A stretch of 52,793 nt of DNA from Sphingopyxis sp. KK2 (GCF_001990265.1 NZ_LYVN01000012.1:1-52793); one strand, 5' to 3'; shown: positions 8,702-17,637, numbered from the stretch's first letter. Numbers and translations are program-made. Notes: generated by a model from the letters alone, not told the origin.

Positions 8702-9460
8702 ATGACGGCCAAGCTCTTCCTCCATGGCGTGCCCGACAGCCCGGCGATCTGGCGGCCGTTGCTCGCCGCGCTCGACCTTGGCGATACGCCCGTCGCGGTG
8801 CCCGCGCTCCCGGGCTTCACCGCACCGCTGCCGGCGGGTTTTGCCGCGACCAAGGAGGCTTATGCCGACTGGGCGGTGGGGCAGGCCGAAGCCTTGTTCG
8901 CGCAGCACGGCCCGATCGACATCGTCGGGCACGACTGGGGTGCGCTGATCGCGCAGCGGGTGGCGATGCTGCGGCCCGATCTGCTGCGCAGCTGGGCGAT
9001 CTCGAATGCGGTGATCGATCCCGATTATCGCGGGCATCGCCTCGCGCGGATCTGGAACACCCCGATCCTCGGCGAGCTGTACATGATGGTGAGCAACCAG
9101 CCCGCGAAACTTGCCGAGGGCCTGACGGCGGCGGGCATGCCCGCCGACATCGCGGCCGAAGAAGCGGCGCAATGGGCGAATAAGGACAAGCGCCGCGCGA
9201 TCCTGAAACTATACCGCTCCGCCAAAGGGCTGAGCTTCGCGCATGACTGGGCGCTCGACATCCCTAAGCTGCCGAAGGCGGGCGCGCTCGTCTGGGGCGC
9301 GGGCGATCCCTATGTCGAATTGTCGGTGGCGCAACGCTATGCGGCGAACACCGGGACGCCGCTGACGGTGATCGACGGGGCAGGGCATTGGGCGATCGCC
9401 GAGCGTCCGGCCGAGGTAGCGGCGGCGTTGAAGGCCTTCTGGGGCGGCCTAACGGCCTGA
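8702..9460 (+). CDS. Alpha/beta hydrolase with Asp nucleophile
   Basis: A 252-residue alpha/beta hydrolase. The nucleophile elbow reads G-H-D78-W-G, with Asp in place of Ser, as in haloalkane dehalogenases and epoxide hydrolases. The oxyanion-side motif H-G-V-P-D-S-P and the terminal G-A-G-H-W-A-I-A-E-R-P with the catalytic His are clear. The substrate is not predictable. The ATG at 8702 follows AGGGGGTGACG; a longer upstream frame overlapping mltG is not credible. It starts 38 bases after mltG and is probably in the same transcript. Confidence 0.75.
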   Translation: MTAKLFLHGVPDSPAIWRPLLAALDLGDTPVAVPALPGFTAPLPAGFAATKEAYADWAVGQAEALFAQHGPIDIVGHDWGALIAQRVAMLRPDLLRSWAISNAVIDPDYRGHRLARIWNTPILGELYMMVSNQPAKLAEGLTAAGMPADIAAEEAAQWANKDKRRAILKLYRSAKGLSFAHDWALDIPKLPKAGALVWGAGDPYVELSVAQRYAANTGTPLTVIDGAGHWAIAERPAEVAAALKAFWGGLTA

Positions 9461-9610
9461 TAATATTATTTCATCGCTTTATACGATTATTGTCATGCAT
9501 TTTATCGATTGGCGTTTTTCCGCGGCTTTCCCCATTTGGGGACCATCAGAGACAGGGTGTCCCATGGACGTCGGCATTCCCCCTCCTCCCCGCCGCGTTC
9601 TTCCCTGTCC

Positions 9611-10183
9611 GTGAACGGCGATCCGGTCATCCCCCCTCCCGGCCGGATTCCTGGTGCCGCGCCCATCATCGTGACTGCGACGATGGGTGCGGCCGACCAG
9701 CACCGCTTCGACACGCTCCGCGCCCGCCATTTTCCGCCCGAGCGCAACCAGCTTCGCGCCCATATCACGCTGTTCCACCAGTTGCCGCCGTCGTGCCTCG
9801 GTGAACTCGACCGCCTGCTCAAGGCGATCGCGCAGGATGCGCCGCCGCCCGCGACCGTCAGCGACATCTTCTCGCTCGGGCGCGGCGTCGCCTATCGGAT
9901 CGAAAGCCCCGAACTGCTCGCGATCCGCGCGCGCATCGCCGACTGGTTCGCGGGCTCGCTGTCGGCGCAGGACCAGGGTGTGCCGCGGCTCCACATCACC
10001 GTCCAGAACAAGGTCGATCCCGCCGAAGCCAAGGCGCTGCTCGCCGAACTGCGGCGGGATTTCCGCCCGCATCCGCTGGCGATCACCGGGCTTGCCGCGC
10101 ATCATTATCGCGGCGGGCCGTGGGAAACCGCCTTCGAGCGCAATTTTCGCGGAAGGCGGGCGCGAGGTCAGGGAGCATATTGA
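9611..10183 (+). CDS. 2'-5' RNA ligase family protein (2H phosphoesterase)
   Basis: About 190 residues with the two H-x-T motifs of the 2H phosphoesterase superfamily: H-I-T-L (after R-A-H) and H-I-T-V (after P-R-L). The family includes ThpR-type RNA 2',3'-cyclic phosphodiesterases. The start is uncertain: I use GTG at 9611, where homologous sequence begins, but the frame is open back to a TTG at 9509 and no strong ribosome site is seen at either. It lies directly before the tRNA-Met, with hairpins at 10194-10211 and just after that may end its transcript. Confidence 0.65.
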   Translation: MNGDPVIPPPGRIPGAAPIIVTATMGAADQHRFDTLRARHFPPERNQLRAHITLFHQLPPSCLGELDRLLKAIAQDAPPPATVSDIFSLGRGVAYRIESPELLAIRARIADWFAGSLSAQDQGVPRLHITVQNKVDPAEAKALLAELRRDFRPHPLAITGLAAHHYRGGPWETAFERNFRGRRARGQGAY

Positions 10184-10238
10184 CCGGGGGGCGGCGCCTA
10201 TCTATAGGCGCTGCTCGCCCAACAGGGCGGCCTTTCGG

Positions 10239-10315
10239 GGCGGAGTAGCTCAGCTGGTTAGAGCACCGGAATCATAATCCGGGTGTCGGGGGTTCAAGTC
10301 CCTCCTCCGCTACCA
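10239..10315 (+). tRNA. tRNA-Met (CAT), elongator type
   Basis: A 77-base cloverleaf. The acceptor strands GGCGGAG and CTCCGCT pair with one G-T at the tip. The D-arm is AGCTCAGCTGGTTAGAGC, and the anticodon stem CCGGA/TCCGG encloses the loop ATCATAA (anticodon CAT). The T-loop is GGTTCAAGTCC and CCA is encoded. The first acceptor pair and the rest fit an elongator rather than an initiator. An integrase gene follows 191 bases downstream, so the 3' end is a likely integration site. Confidence 0.95.
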
Positions 10316-10506
10316 AAGACCCATATTCCACCAACGACCCATTTTGACCACCGGTGGATTTTTCTGCAATAAAATCAACTATTTCTTGCGGTTCATTGCG
10401 TGCTTGGGCGTCCCGTTGCGGCTCGCTGCGACCACCCACGTCGATTTGAATTGGGGGTATTTTGGGGGTATTTTTGGCCTGTCCCCAAAACAGGCGATAC
10501 CCCCAC

Positions 10507-11865
10507 ATGGCTCTCAAGGAACTCGAAGTAAAATATGCCACCAAGCGACAGCGGCCCTACAAGCTGTCCGACGGGGAGGGGCTGCACCTGCTCGTTCAGC
10601 CCAGCGGAGCGAAGCTCTGGCGTCTGAAATATCGGTTCGACGGCAAGGAAAAGCTGCTCAGCTTCGGCAAATATCCGGTCGTCACGCTGGCAATCGCCCG
10701 CGAGAAGCGCTGGGAAGCCAAGCGCCTGCTCGATCAGGGCAAAGACCCGGCGGAGGCGAAGAAACAGGCGAAAAGGCAGCGGGCTGCCCTCAAGCTGTTC
10801 GAGGAGATCGCGCGGGCCTGGCATCGGAATCGCGCCGAGGGGCTCGACCCGGCGCACGCCAAGCGTGTCATCAACCGGATGGAGCGCGACGTCTTTCCCG
10901 TCATCGGCAAGCGCCCCATCGCCGAAATCGACGCCCCCGAGATTCTGGAAATGATCAGGGCGGTCGAAGCGCGTGGTGCCCTCGACGTCAGCCGGCGCCT
11001 CAAGCAGGGCGTGAGCCAGGTTTTCCGGTTCGCGATCGCGAGCGGCTGGGCGACGGTCGATCCCACCCTCGGCCTCAACGATGCGCTCAGGCCCAAACCG
11101 CCCGTCAGGCACATGGCGCGCGTGCCTCTCGCCGAGTTTCCGACGCTGGTTCGCGCTATCCTGGCCTATGACGGCGAGGAAACGCCCCGGAGGAGCGACA
11201 TCACGCGCGACGCGCTCATGTTCACCCTTCTGACCTGGGCCCGGACGAGTGAAACCCGGTTTGCCAGATGGGACGAGTTCGAGAATCTCGACGGGGAGCA
11301 ACCGCTCTGGCGGTTGTCGTGCGAACGCATGAAGATGGAGCGCGAGCATCTTGTGCCGCTGTCGTGCCAGGCCGTCGAGCTGCTGCGCCGTCGCCGCCGG
11401 GAAACCAACAGCGACTTCGTGTTTCCAGGTGCCAAGCAGGAGAAGCCGATTTCAGAGAATACGATGATCTATGCCTGTTATCGCATGGGATATCGCCGAC
11501 GCCAGACGGTGCACGGGTTTCGGGGGCTGGCTTCAACCTGGGCGAACGAAGCCGAGTGCTACAAACCCGATTGGATCGAGATGGCGCTGGCGCACGAGGA
11601 CGAAGATGAAGTGCGCGGGGCGTATAACAGCGCGCTCTATCTCACCCCGCGACGGCGAATGCTCCAGGATTGGGCGAACATGATCGATGAAATCGCCAGA
11701 CCTCCGAGCGTCGGGGACCGTGTGGCGCGCGCAGAGCCGCCGAGATCGACGAGCCCTCACCGGGTTGAGCCCGAGCCTCAACGCCTGTTGCCGGAGACGC
11801 GTGACGCTTTCTGGCGGCGGCCACGTCGACCGGTGCTTATTACGGCAACGGATATTCGCGACTGA
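10507..11865 (+). CDS. P4-type tyrosine integrase (DUF4102 N-terminus)
   Basis: A 452-residue site-specific recombinase. The N-terminal domain M-A-L-K-E-L-E-V-K, then Y-K-L-S-D-G-E-G-L-H-L-L-V, is the DUF4102 arm-binding region. The catalytic domain shows the first Arg in W-A-R-T-S-E-T-R, the H-x-x-R box as H-G-F-R, A-L-A-H-E, and the tyrosine in G-A-Y-N-S-A. I chose ATG 10507, since the longer TTG start at 10462 adds residues unlike the family. It is full length, with no sign of decay. Its place right after tRNA-Met marks the left end of an integrative element. Its C-terminal tail is longer than usual. Confidence 0.93.
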   Translation: MALKELEVKYATKRQRPYKLSDGEGLHLLVQPSGAKLWRLKYRFDGKEKLLSFGKYPVVTLAIAREKRWEAKRLLDQGKDPAEAKKQAKRQRAALKLFEEIARAWHRNRAEGLDPAHAKRVINRMERDVFPVIGKRPIAEIDAPEILEMIRAVEARGALDVSRRLKQGVSQVFRFAIASGWATVDPTLGLNDALRPKPPVRHMARVPLAEFPTLVRAILAYDGEETPRRSDITRDALMFTLLTWARTSETRFARWDEFENLDGEQPLWRLSCERMKMEREHLVPLSCQAVELLRRRRRETNSDFVFPGAKQEKPISENTMIYACYRMGYRRRQTVHGFRGLASTWANEAECYKPDWIEMALAHEDEDEVRGAYNSALYLTPRRRMLQDWANMIDEIARPPSVGDRVARAEPPRSTSPHRVEPEPQRLLPETRDAFWRRPRRPVLITATDIRD

Positions 11866-11973
11866 ATGGACGGCACCTGTCGTGTGCCGTCGCTCGCGCT
11901 CCTTTCGAGGTGAGCCTGGCCCCAACCGCGGGTCCCATGCCTCTCGAGAGGCAGAGGAGACCCGAGCCAGCAA

Positions 11974-11997
11974 TTAACACAACATTCGTTTGCAGAA
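11974..11997. promoter_or_regulatory. Shared 24-bp dyad, upstream of PhyH1
   Basis: Left arm TTAACACAAC, spacer ATTC, right arm GTTTGCAGAA. The left arm matches the cluster consensus TTTACGCAAC at 8 of 10 positions; the right arm is degenerate. It lies 54-78 bases before the PhyH1 start. Confidence 0.5.
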
Positions 11998-12051
11998 TCA
12001 TTCCGCCTCGTTTATCTGTGGGTCGCAGTCCAGTATCGGGAGAAACGCGTC

Positions 12052-12897
12052 ATGGAAGAGTCGGTAAGGAAGGCCTATCGGGAGGACGGCGCCGTTCTCA
12101 TGAAGAATGTCCTTAACGCGGAACAGTTGGCAGCGTGTCGCGACATCTACGACTGGATTGTCGCGAATCCGGGTCCCAATGGTCATGCCCTGTATCGGGG
12201 GGACCAAAAGGAGCACATCTCGTCGCACGTCGACAATGCCAATCCGCTCGTTAAGGATCGCCTTGACCGTTTCGTGGCAACGCTGCCCCTCGGCGACCTG
12301 TTCGCCGACCTCTGGGGATCCCGGAATGTCTGGTACTTCGCCGAGGAGGTCTTCCTGAAGGCCGGCGGCGAAGGCACCCGTACCTATTGGCATCAGGACA
12401 CCTCCTATCTTCCCTGGGCCGGAAATCACTGGGGGAACGCCTGGATCAGTTTCGAGCCTATCCCCAAGAAGAACGCGCTCGAGATCATTCGCGGCTCGCA
12501 TCGGGGGCCGCTCTACGACGGCACGACCTTCAGTCCGAACGACCCGACCGACCCGCTCCATGGCGGCGACGCGCTGCCACGTCTCCCGGACATCGAGGCG
12601 GAACGCAAGGCCGACCCGGGCAAGTATGAGGTACTTTCCTGGGCAACCGAGCCGGGTGACGTGCTATTCCTGCATCCCGGCTCACTTCACGGCGGCGCGA
12701 ACGTCGACGCCGATTGTCCCGAGCGACATACGCTCGTCTTCCGCTTTTTCGGCGATGACGCGACCTTCCGTCCGCTGCCTGCGGTCAGCAAGTCGGGCTA
12801 TGAGCGCAACGGCAATCTTTTCAAGGAAGAGGTTGCCAAGATGGAGCCCGGCGCGCCTTTCCGCGCATCGATCTTCCCGCAAATCGTCGAAGCATGA
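12052..12897 (+). CDS. PhyH-family Fe(II)/2OG dioxygenase 1
   Basis: A 281-residue member of the phytanoyl-CoA dioxygenase family, which uses Fe(II), O2 and 2-oxoglutarate to hydroxylate or otherwise oxidise small molecules. The iron triad is H114-x-D116 in W-H-Q-D-T-S-Y-L-P-W, and H213 in S-L-H-G-G. The nearby R-H-T-L-V-F-R-F supplies candidate 2OG-binding arginines. A conserved block G-N-x-W-Y-F-A-E-E precedes the H-x-D. It is clearly paralogous to the dioxygenase at 15923-16762 (same lengths, motifs and spacing). It starts the cluster after the integrase, has a dyad operator upstream, and ends at a strong terminator, so it is a single-gene unit. The substrate is unknown. Confidence 0.88.
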   Translation: MEESVRKAYREDGAVLMKNVLNAEQLAACRDIYDWIVANPGPNGHALYRGDQKEHISSHVDNANPLVKDRLDRFVATLPLGDLFADLWGSRNVWYFAEEVFLKAGGEGTRTYWHQDTSYLPWAGNHWGNAWISFEPIPKKNALEIIRGSHRGPLYDGTTFSPNDPTDPLHGGDALPRLPDIEAERKADPGKYEVLSWATEPGDVLFLHPGSLHGGANVDADCPERHTLVFRFFGDDATFRPLPAVSKSGYERNGNLFKEEVAKMEPGAPFRASIFPQIVEA

Positions 12898-12967
12898 CGG
12901 CCGTCGACGCTCGGCCGTAGCCGATCCTGAGTATCTCCCGCCGATTATTCGGCTCCGGGCAACTGAC

Positions 12968-13003
12968 GCGGCGGCGGCGGAACTCCGCCGCCGCCGCTCT
13001 TTT
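12968..13003 (+). terminator. Intrinsic terminator after PhyH1
   Basis: A perfect 13-bp G/C stem with an AACT loop (12981-12984) is followed by TCTTTT. Confidence 0.85.
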
Positions 13004-13313
13004 GTTGTCTTCCTGACGTTCGTTCCGCGGGCCGGATCGGCGCGGGCGGTCTAGGCCGGCACCGGCGCAGCACCGGCCTGATCGACCTCCTGCTGGCGCA
13101 CAGAATGTCCCCGTGCCGACCATAGAATGGCGAGCCGTCGATAATCTGGCTGGATATGCAAGCGCGTCGAGGATTTCGCGGACGGCCAGCCGCCCTCAGG
13201 GGGGCAGGCGACAGCCGCAGGCCAATCGGTCCAACAAGCACGATAATGTCACCTGTCACGCCATCGATGTGACGCCTGGCAAGGTGTCCGCGCCCGACGG
13301 CTCGATATCCTAC

Positions 13314-13337
13314 TTTGCAAAACATATGTTGCGTAAA
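13314..13337. promoter_or_regulatory. Shared 24-bp dyad at the FAD oxidase promoter
   Basis: Arms TTTGCAAAAC and GTTGCGTAAA flank ATAT, and the centre AACATATGTT is a perfect palindrome. The right arm contains TTGCGT, which with TATTCT at 13351-13356 (16-bp spacer) makes a sigma70-like promoter. Binding would therefore cover the -35. Confidence 0.65.
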
Positions 13338-13474
13338 ACTGCGACCTTGTTATTCTCATAGTCCGGACCTGCGCAGGCATGCGCATGACAACGGGTTTTC
13401 GAGGCATTTCGGCGTTCCCGGCGCGGGTCGCTCGGGTTCCGCGCTCCACGCAGCGCGGAAGAAGATGGGGAAGC

Positions 13475-14821
13475 ATGATGCAAGATAGTCAGGGCACCGC
13501 CAACGTCACCAGTCGCTATCGTCCCATCGGCGGCTGGCTGGAGACGCCGCGCGATTTGCAACCAAGCCTCGACACATCCGTCACGGCTGACGTCGTCGTG
13601 GTTGGAGGGGGATTTGCCGGCCTTTCGACCGCGCTCGAATTGGCCTCCACTGCTGCCGATGTCGTGCTGCTCGAACAGGAGTTTGCGGGCTTCGGCGCGA
13701 GCGGCCGAAATGCCGGCTATCTCGCCGGCGGCCAAGGTCTCGATTATGACATGTTCCTCAAGCGTGTGAGCGCCGACCAGGTCAGGCAAATCGTTCGCTA
13801 CTTCGAGGAAGGTGTGACCTATGTCGAAGGGAAGATAGCGCAGTACGGGATTGAATGCGACTATCTGAGGACAGGTCTCCTCCGTGCCGGCATCCACCCC
13901 TCACAGGAAAAGAAGCTTCGCGAAAGCATGGCGCACGGCAACGAATTTGGTGCGTCGGCGCAATTTCTGGGTGAAAAGGAGCTACGCGCACGCGGCATCC
14001 CGCCCGCGTTCCTTTTCGGCTACCTGACGGCCAATGGCGGGACCCTGCAGCCTGGCAAATATGTGCTCGGGCTGCGGCGCGCCGCGATCGATGCCGGGGT
14101 TCGGATTTTCGAGAAGAGCCCGCTCGTTCGCTATGTCGAAGGCCCGACCGTCCGGTGCGAGACCGAAAAGGGATCCGCGACGGCGCCGTTCGTCGTGTTC
14201 GCCACCAATGGCTACACGCCGCAACTCGGCCTTCTCCGCGACAAGGTCGTGCCGATCCGCGTATCCGCGCTCGAAACCCAGCCCCTCACGCCAGCCCAGC
14301 TCGCGGCACTCGGATGGGAGAATAGGGAAGGGATAACAACCCAGCATCTGATCATGGAGAGCCATCGTCTGACCGTCGATAACCGGCTGGTTCTGACCAC
14401 GAAGCATCTCGATTACGTATATGGCTCGAAGACCCCCAACGTTCCCGACAAGGTGGCTTACAAGGAGCTGGCGGGGCTCTTGGGCGAGCGCTTCCCGATG
14501 CTGGGACGCGTCGCGGTGCGAGCTTGCTGGAGCGGCTATATCAGTTTCGCCTATGATGCCTTGCCGGTCGTGGGCGAAACAGGCGACCGCGGGAACATCC
14601 TCTACACTGCCGGCTGCTCGGGCCATGGCGTGGGCACCCAATCCTATGTTGGACGGCTGTTGTCGGACCGGGTGCGCGGGATCGAACATCCCATGCTTGC
14701 CGCGCTTCGCCACGCAACGCCGCGCACGTTGCCCGAGCCGCTCCAGTGGGGCATGATGAAGTCGATGTTTGGCGCAGCCCATTTCCTTGACAACCGCGTC
14801 AATCGCAAGGTTCGCAACTGA
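13475..14821 (+). CDS. FAD-dependent amine oxidase-type oxidoreductase (DAO family)
   Basis: A 448-residue flavoprotein of the DAO/OrdL group. The FAD-binding loop G44-G-G-F-A-G49 and the acidic end of strand 2 (V-V-L-L-E-Q-E) are followed by G-A-S-G-R-N-A-G-Y, typical of gamma-glutamylputrescine oxidase-like enzymes. The C-terminal part has Y-T-A-G-C-S-G-H-G-V-G-T closing the flavin site. The family oxidises primary or secondary amines or N-methyl groups with O2, giving imine/aldehyde and H2O2. I chose ATG 13475 (GGGGAA upstream) over the longer frame from 13379. It is convergent with the TetR gene downstream. Confidence 0.82.
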   Translation: MMQDSQGTANVTSRYRPIGGWLETPRDLQPSLDTSVTADVVVVGGGFAGLSTALELASTAADVVLLEQEFAGFGASGRNAGYLAGGQGLDYDMFLKRVSADQVRQIVRYFEEGVTYVEGKIAQYGIECDYLRTGLLRAGIHPSQEKKLRESMAHGNEFGASAQFLGEKELRARGIPPAFLFGYLTANGGTLQPGKYVLGLRRAAIDAGVRIFEKSPLVRYVEGPTVRCETEKGSATAPFVVFATNGYTPQLGLLRDKVVPIRVSALETQPLTPAQLAALGWENREGITTQHLIMESHRLTVDNRLVLTTKHLDYVYGSKTPNVPDKVAYKELAGLLGERFPMLGRVAVRACWSGYISFAYDALPVVGETGDRGNILYTAGCSGHGVGTQSYVGRLLSDRVRGIEHPMLAALRHATPRTLPEPLQWGMMKSMFGAAHFLDNRVNRKVRN

Positions 14822-14830
14822 ATTCCCTAT

Positions 14831-14861
14831 CCGGCGACGGGGCGGCAGCGCCCATCGCCGG
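14831..14861. terminator. Hairpin between convergent oxidase and TetR1 genes
   Basis: CCGGCGA (14831-14837) pairs with TCGCCGG (14855-14861), with an inner GGGCG/CGCCC extension. There is no long T run, so it is a probable bidirectional terminator. Confidence 0.5.
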
Positions 14862-14873
14862 CGTGAGGGCCGA

Positions 14874-15509
14874 TCAGCTGCGCGATGGCGCCATCTGCCG
14901 AAGCAAGGCGTCGAGGAGCCGGTCGACCCGCTCAGGCGTGAAGCGGTCGGGCTCGATCGGTAACATCATCGCCCATCCATCGGCGAGAGCGGCGATCTGT
15001 TCGGCAAGCAGCTCCGCGGAAATGTCGTCACGGATCGTTCCCGATTTCTGTTGAGCTTCGATCCGCCTCGTGGTGATACGGCGGTATTGCGCGTAGGTAT
15101 CCCTGTATATCGCAGCAAGCTCCGCGTCATGACGCGCGCGCGTCAAAAGCTGGAAACCGGCAGGCCATATAAAAGAATCCGCGTTGATGTCGAACCAGTG
15201 TTCAAAACGGCGACGATAATCGCCGATATCTTCGCCAGCATAAAGCATCTCGTCGAACCGTTGGAACATATATTCGACGATCGCGGCGAACAGCTGCTCC
15301 TTGTTCGCAAAATAATAGGTTACCGCGCCCGTCGTATATCCGGCCTTTTTTGCAACTTTGCGCAGCGATGCGCCGCCCAGTCCCAATTCAGCGATAACCT
15401 GGACACCGGCGTTGAGCAGCTCGATCCGCCTGGCTTCGCGGTCGCCGACGGGACGTCCCCTGCGTATTGTCACGTTGTCAGTGGGGGAGAGATGCCCATC
15501 GCCTTTCAT
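14874..15509 (-). CDS. TetR-family regulator 1 of the PhyH cluster
   Basis: A 211-residue TetR repressor. The basic R-R-G-R-P-V-G-D-R-E-A lead-in is followed by the HTH A-S-L-R-K-V-A-K-K-A-G-Y-T-T-G-A-V-T-Y-Y-F-A-N-K-E. The recognition part T-T-G-A-V-T-Y-Y-F is identical to that of the second TetR at 22650-23321, so both should bind the same DNA. The C-terminal ligand domain differs between them. I use the ATG at 15509; a TTG six bases further upstream is possible. A version of the cluster dyad lies at 15544-15567, about 35-58 bases upstream, which suggests autoregulation. Confidence 0.88.
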   Translation of the reverse strand: MKGDGHLSPTDNVTIRRGRPVGDREARRIELLNAGVQVIAELGLGGASLRKVAKKAGYTTGAVTYYFANKEQLFAAIVEYMFQRFDEMLYAGEDIGDYRRRFEHWFDINADSFIWPAGFQLLTRARHDAELAAIYRDTYAQYRRITTRRIEAQQKSGTIRDDISAELLAEQIAALADGWAMMLPIEPDRFTPERVDRLLDALLRQMAPSRS

Positions 15510-15543
15510 ACGCAAAGCGTAGCGCCATTACGCTTCCGATCAA

Positions 15544-15567
15544 TTGAAATGTCGTGCGTTTTTAAAA
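15544..15567. promoter_or_regulatory. Shared dyad upstream of TetR1
   Basis: Arms TTGAAATGTC and GTTTTTAAAA around GTGC, the same spacer as at the PhyH2 site. The arms are degenerate, so this is a weak match. Confidence 0.4.
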
Positions 15568-15845
15568 AACGGCGACGAGTTCGCTTTGCGACGTCTCATC
15601 ATCGGTCGTGGACTAACGCTGCAATCTGCCCGCGTCGATCGAAGACGACGACCGCTGCCGCCGGCGGACGGGAGCATTGTCGAAATCGGAGCGGGCGCGG
15701 GTGCTCCTGACAGGACCGGTATGCTGGTCGTTTCGAACCAGCCGTTGCTTCAGCACAGCGCCGAACGAAACGCATTATTGCGATGAAGCCCGCGGCACCG
15801 TCGCATGAGACCGTCTTCCGCTTGTGCCGACAGCTGACCAGCTTA

Positions 15846-15869
15846 TTTAGATATCGTGCGTTGCGTAAA
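15846..15869. promoter_or_regulatory. Shared 24-bp dyad at the PhyH2 promoter
   Basis: Arms TTTAGATATC and GTTGCGTAAA around GTGC. The right arm is identical to that at the FAD oxidase promoter and includes TTGCGT as a possible -35, with TATGGC 17 bases on. It is 54-77 bases before the start codon. Confidence 0.6.
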
Positions 15870-15922
15870 TATGATTCAGCGGCTATGGCGGAGTCGGAAT
15901 CATATTTTAGGGAGCTGCAAAA

Positions 15923-16762
15923 ATGGATGCTGCGTTGCGTAGGAGCTTCGATGATGATGGCGCTGTCGTCGTAAGGAACTGCCTCGATAGCGATCAACTG
16001 GCACTGTGCCGGGGTGCGTTCGACTGGGCCGTTGAAAACCATGGGCCGAATGCTTCCATGATGTTCGAGGGGACGGAGCAGCAGTCGCACGTCGACAACG
16101 CCAATCCGAACGCCAAAGAGCGCCTGGACGAACTGGTGACTCAACTGCCGTTCGGGAAAATTTTCGCCGACCTGTGGGGCTCGGAAAACGTCTGGTATTT
16201 TGCCGAAGAGATCTTTTTCAAGACGGGTGGCAATAGCGCCCGGACCTCCTTCCATCAGGATACCTCCTATCTGCCTTGGACCGGCAAGCATTGGGGCAAC
16301 GCCTGGATCAGTTTCGAGGCGGTGCCGAAGAAGAATTCGCTGGAGATCGTCAAGGGTTCGCATCGCGGAATCCAGTATGATGGTCCCAATTTCACGGATC
16401 CCAACGACCCGACCTCGCCCCTCCACGGCGAGGCGGCAGTGCCTTTCCTGCCGCGTCTTCCCGACATCGACGCCGAGCTCGCCCGCGATCCGGCCGCCTA
16501 TGACATTCTCTCGTGGGCAGTCGAGCCGGGCGATGTGGTGCTCCTCCACCCGCACTCGCTGCACGGCGGCGCACAAACCGATCCCGACTTCCCGACCCGC
16601 CACACGCTGGTCCTGCGCTTCTTCGGTGACGATGCGACCTTCCGCTCGCTTCCCGAGAGCAATTCCGGCCTCGGTCGGGGCGGCATCCTGTTCACCGAAG
16701 AAATGGACAAGCTCAAGGACGGTGACCGCTTCCGCGCGCCGGTGTTCAAGAAACTCGTCTGA
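15923..16762 (+). CDS. PhyH-family Fe(II)/2OG dioxygenase 2
   Basis: A 279-residue paralogue of the dioxygenase at 12052-12897. The iron ligands are H111-Q-D113 in F-H-Q-D-T-S-Y-L-P-W and H214 in S-L-H-G-G-A, with the same following R-H-T-L-V-L-R-F-F-G-D-D-A-T-F block. The main visible differences are a shorter loop near residue 50 and changes around the entrance residues after H-x-D (T-G-K for A-G-N). That fits a related but not identical substrate, or a second step on the same molecule. AGGGAG lies eight bases before the ATG. It is a single-gene unit divergent from TetR1. Confidence 0.88.
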   Translation: MDAALRRSFDDDGAVVVRNCLDSDQLALCRGAFDWAVENHGPNASMMFEGTEQQSHVDNANPNAKERLDELVTQLPFGKIFADLWGSENVWYFAEEIFFKTGGNSARTSFHQDTSYLPWTGKHWGNAWISFEAVPKKNSLEIVKGSHRGIQYDGPNFTDPNDPTSPLHGEAAVPFLPRLPDIDAELARDPAAYDILSWAVEPGDVVLLHPHSLHGGAQTDPDFPTRHTLVLRFFGDDATFRSLPESNSGLGRGGILFTEEMDKLKDGDRFRAPVFKKLV

Positions 16763-17637
16763 CGCGCGATTTGGGTGCCGCCCCGTTTCACCGAGGGTGA
16801 TGCATCCAGACTGCCGGGCGTTTCCATATCGCGGGAGCGCCCGGCGTCGACCGGTATCGGGTTCGGCCGCGACGGGAACAGCCATCGAAGGCGGCTTCGT
16901 GTTCGGCGCTATTGCACCCCGCCTCTTGGTGTCGGACGCGGAAGTTGGACGAGGTATCTGACGTATTTTTCCGCGACTGGGCGGAGGTCGCCCATCCTAT
17001 GCGGTACGATTCACTGGACGCTCGCTGCGCGCCTCTGACAGGCGAGCGGTCTCGTGAGGCTCTCTTCGGTCCCGAAGCCGCTGCCTGACCCGTCTTCGGG
17101 CCAAGTGCCGCCCGGTCGCCCGGGCACGGCAAATTCCAGACCCCATGTTTCCGCTCATCCTGTCCGGCGCTGGCGGCCGACCGGACAGGCGGTAGCGTCC
17201 AGAGCCCCGTTCCGCGAAACCTTCGCTGAACCGCAACCCCATATGCGCAATGAAGCCGTCGCACGCGCTGCAGAGGCCTTGCCCTATTCTAGCGGGCCTG
17301 ACGTGGGGTAGAAGTCTGCCACTATTACCAGGGGTGTCATCGGCGTGCGGCGGCCCAAGCCGTGAAGACCCTGACTGGTCTGGCGGAAGTGGCTTTGCCC
17401 GGCGCATCGCATGTGCCTCAATCGGCCCAGACCTGTCGGCGTTCGACATGTCTTCCTGGAACCGGCACAGCAAGGCAATGGCCGGCGCCGACGTCCGGCG
17501 GTGCCGGAAATCAGGTCAGGACTTGAAACGTCTTTGCCCCGACCCGAACGGAGGCGGGCGGGCTCCGTCAGAAGCCCGCCCGCTCATGTCCGGGACGCTT
17601 CAAGGCGCAGCGGCTATGCCGCGGCGCCTCGAACCCG
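16763..17637. other. 875-base gene-free stretch
   Basis: No frame here looks like protein on either strand: the open frames are Arg/Pro-rich and have no family pattern. The TBDT terminator hairpin lies near its right end. It may be the remains of a lost gene. Confidence 0.45.
17554..17583 (-). terminator. Hairpin after the TonB-dependent receptor
   Basis: GCGGGCGGGC (17554-17563) pairs perfectly with GCCCGCCCGC (17574-17583) around a 10-base loop, 55 bases after the receptor stop. No T run follows on the minus strand. Confidence 0.55.

Larger units (their letters stand above)
12898..13474. other. Intergenic region between PhyH1 and FAD oxidase
   Basis: It holds the PhyH1 terminator (12968-13003) and the promoter and dyad of the oxidase gene (13314-13356). 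No gene is seen. Confidence 0.6.
15510..15922. other. Divergent control region, TetR1 / PhyH2
   Basis: About 410 bases between two divergent genes, with one dyad near each (15544-15567 and 15846-15869). No credible gene is seen. Confidence 0.6.

Noticed and set aside
12052-16762. Ectoine hydroxylase or 2-aminoethylphosphonate pathway for the PhyH genes
   Set aside because: The H-Q-D-T-S-Y-L-P-W region differs from EctD and no ectABC, phnZ or phosphonate genes are nearby.
16788-17473. Two minus-strand frames of 158 codons in the gap after PhyH2
   Set aside because: No ribosome site, Arg/Pro-rich and no recognisable motif.
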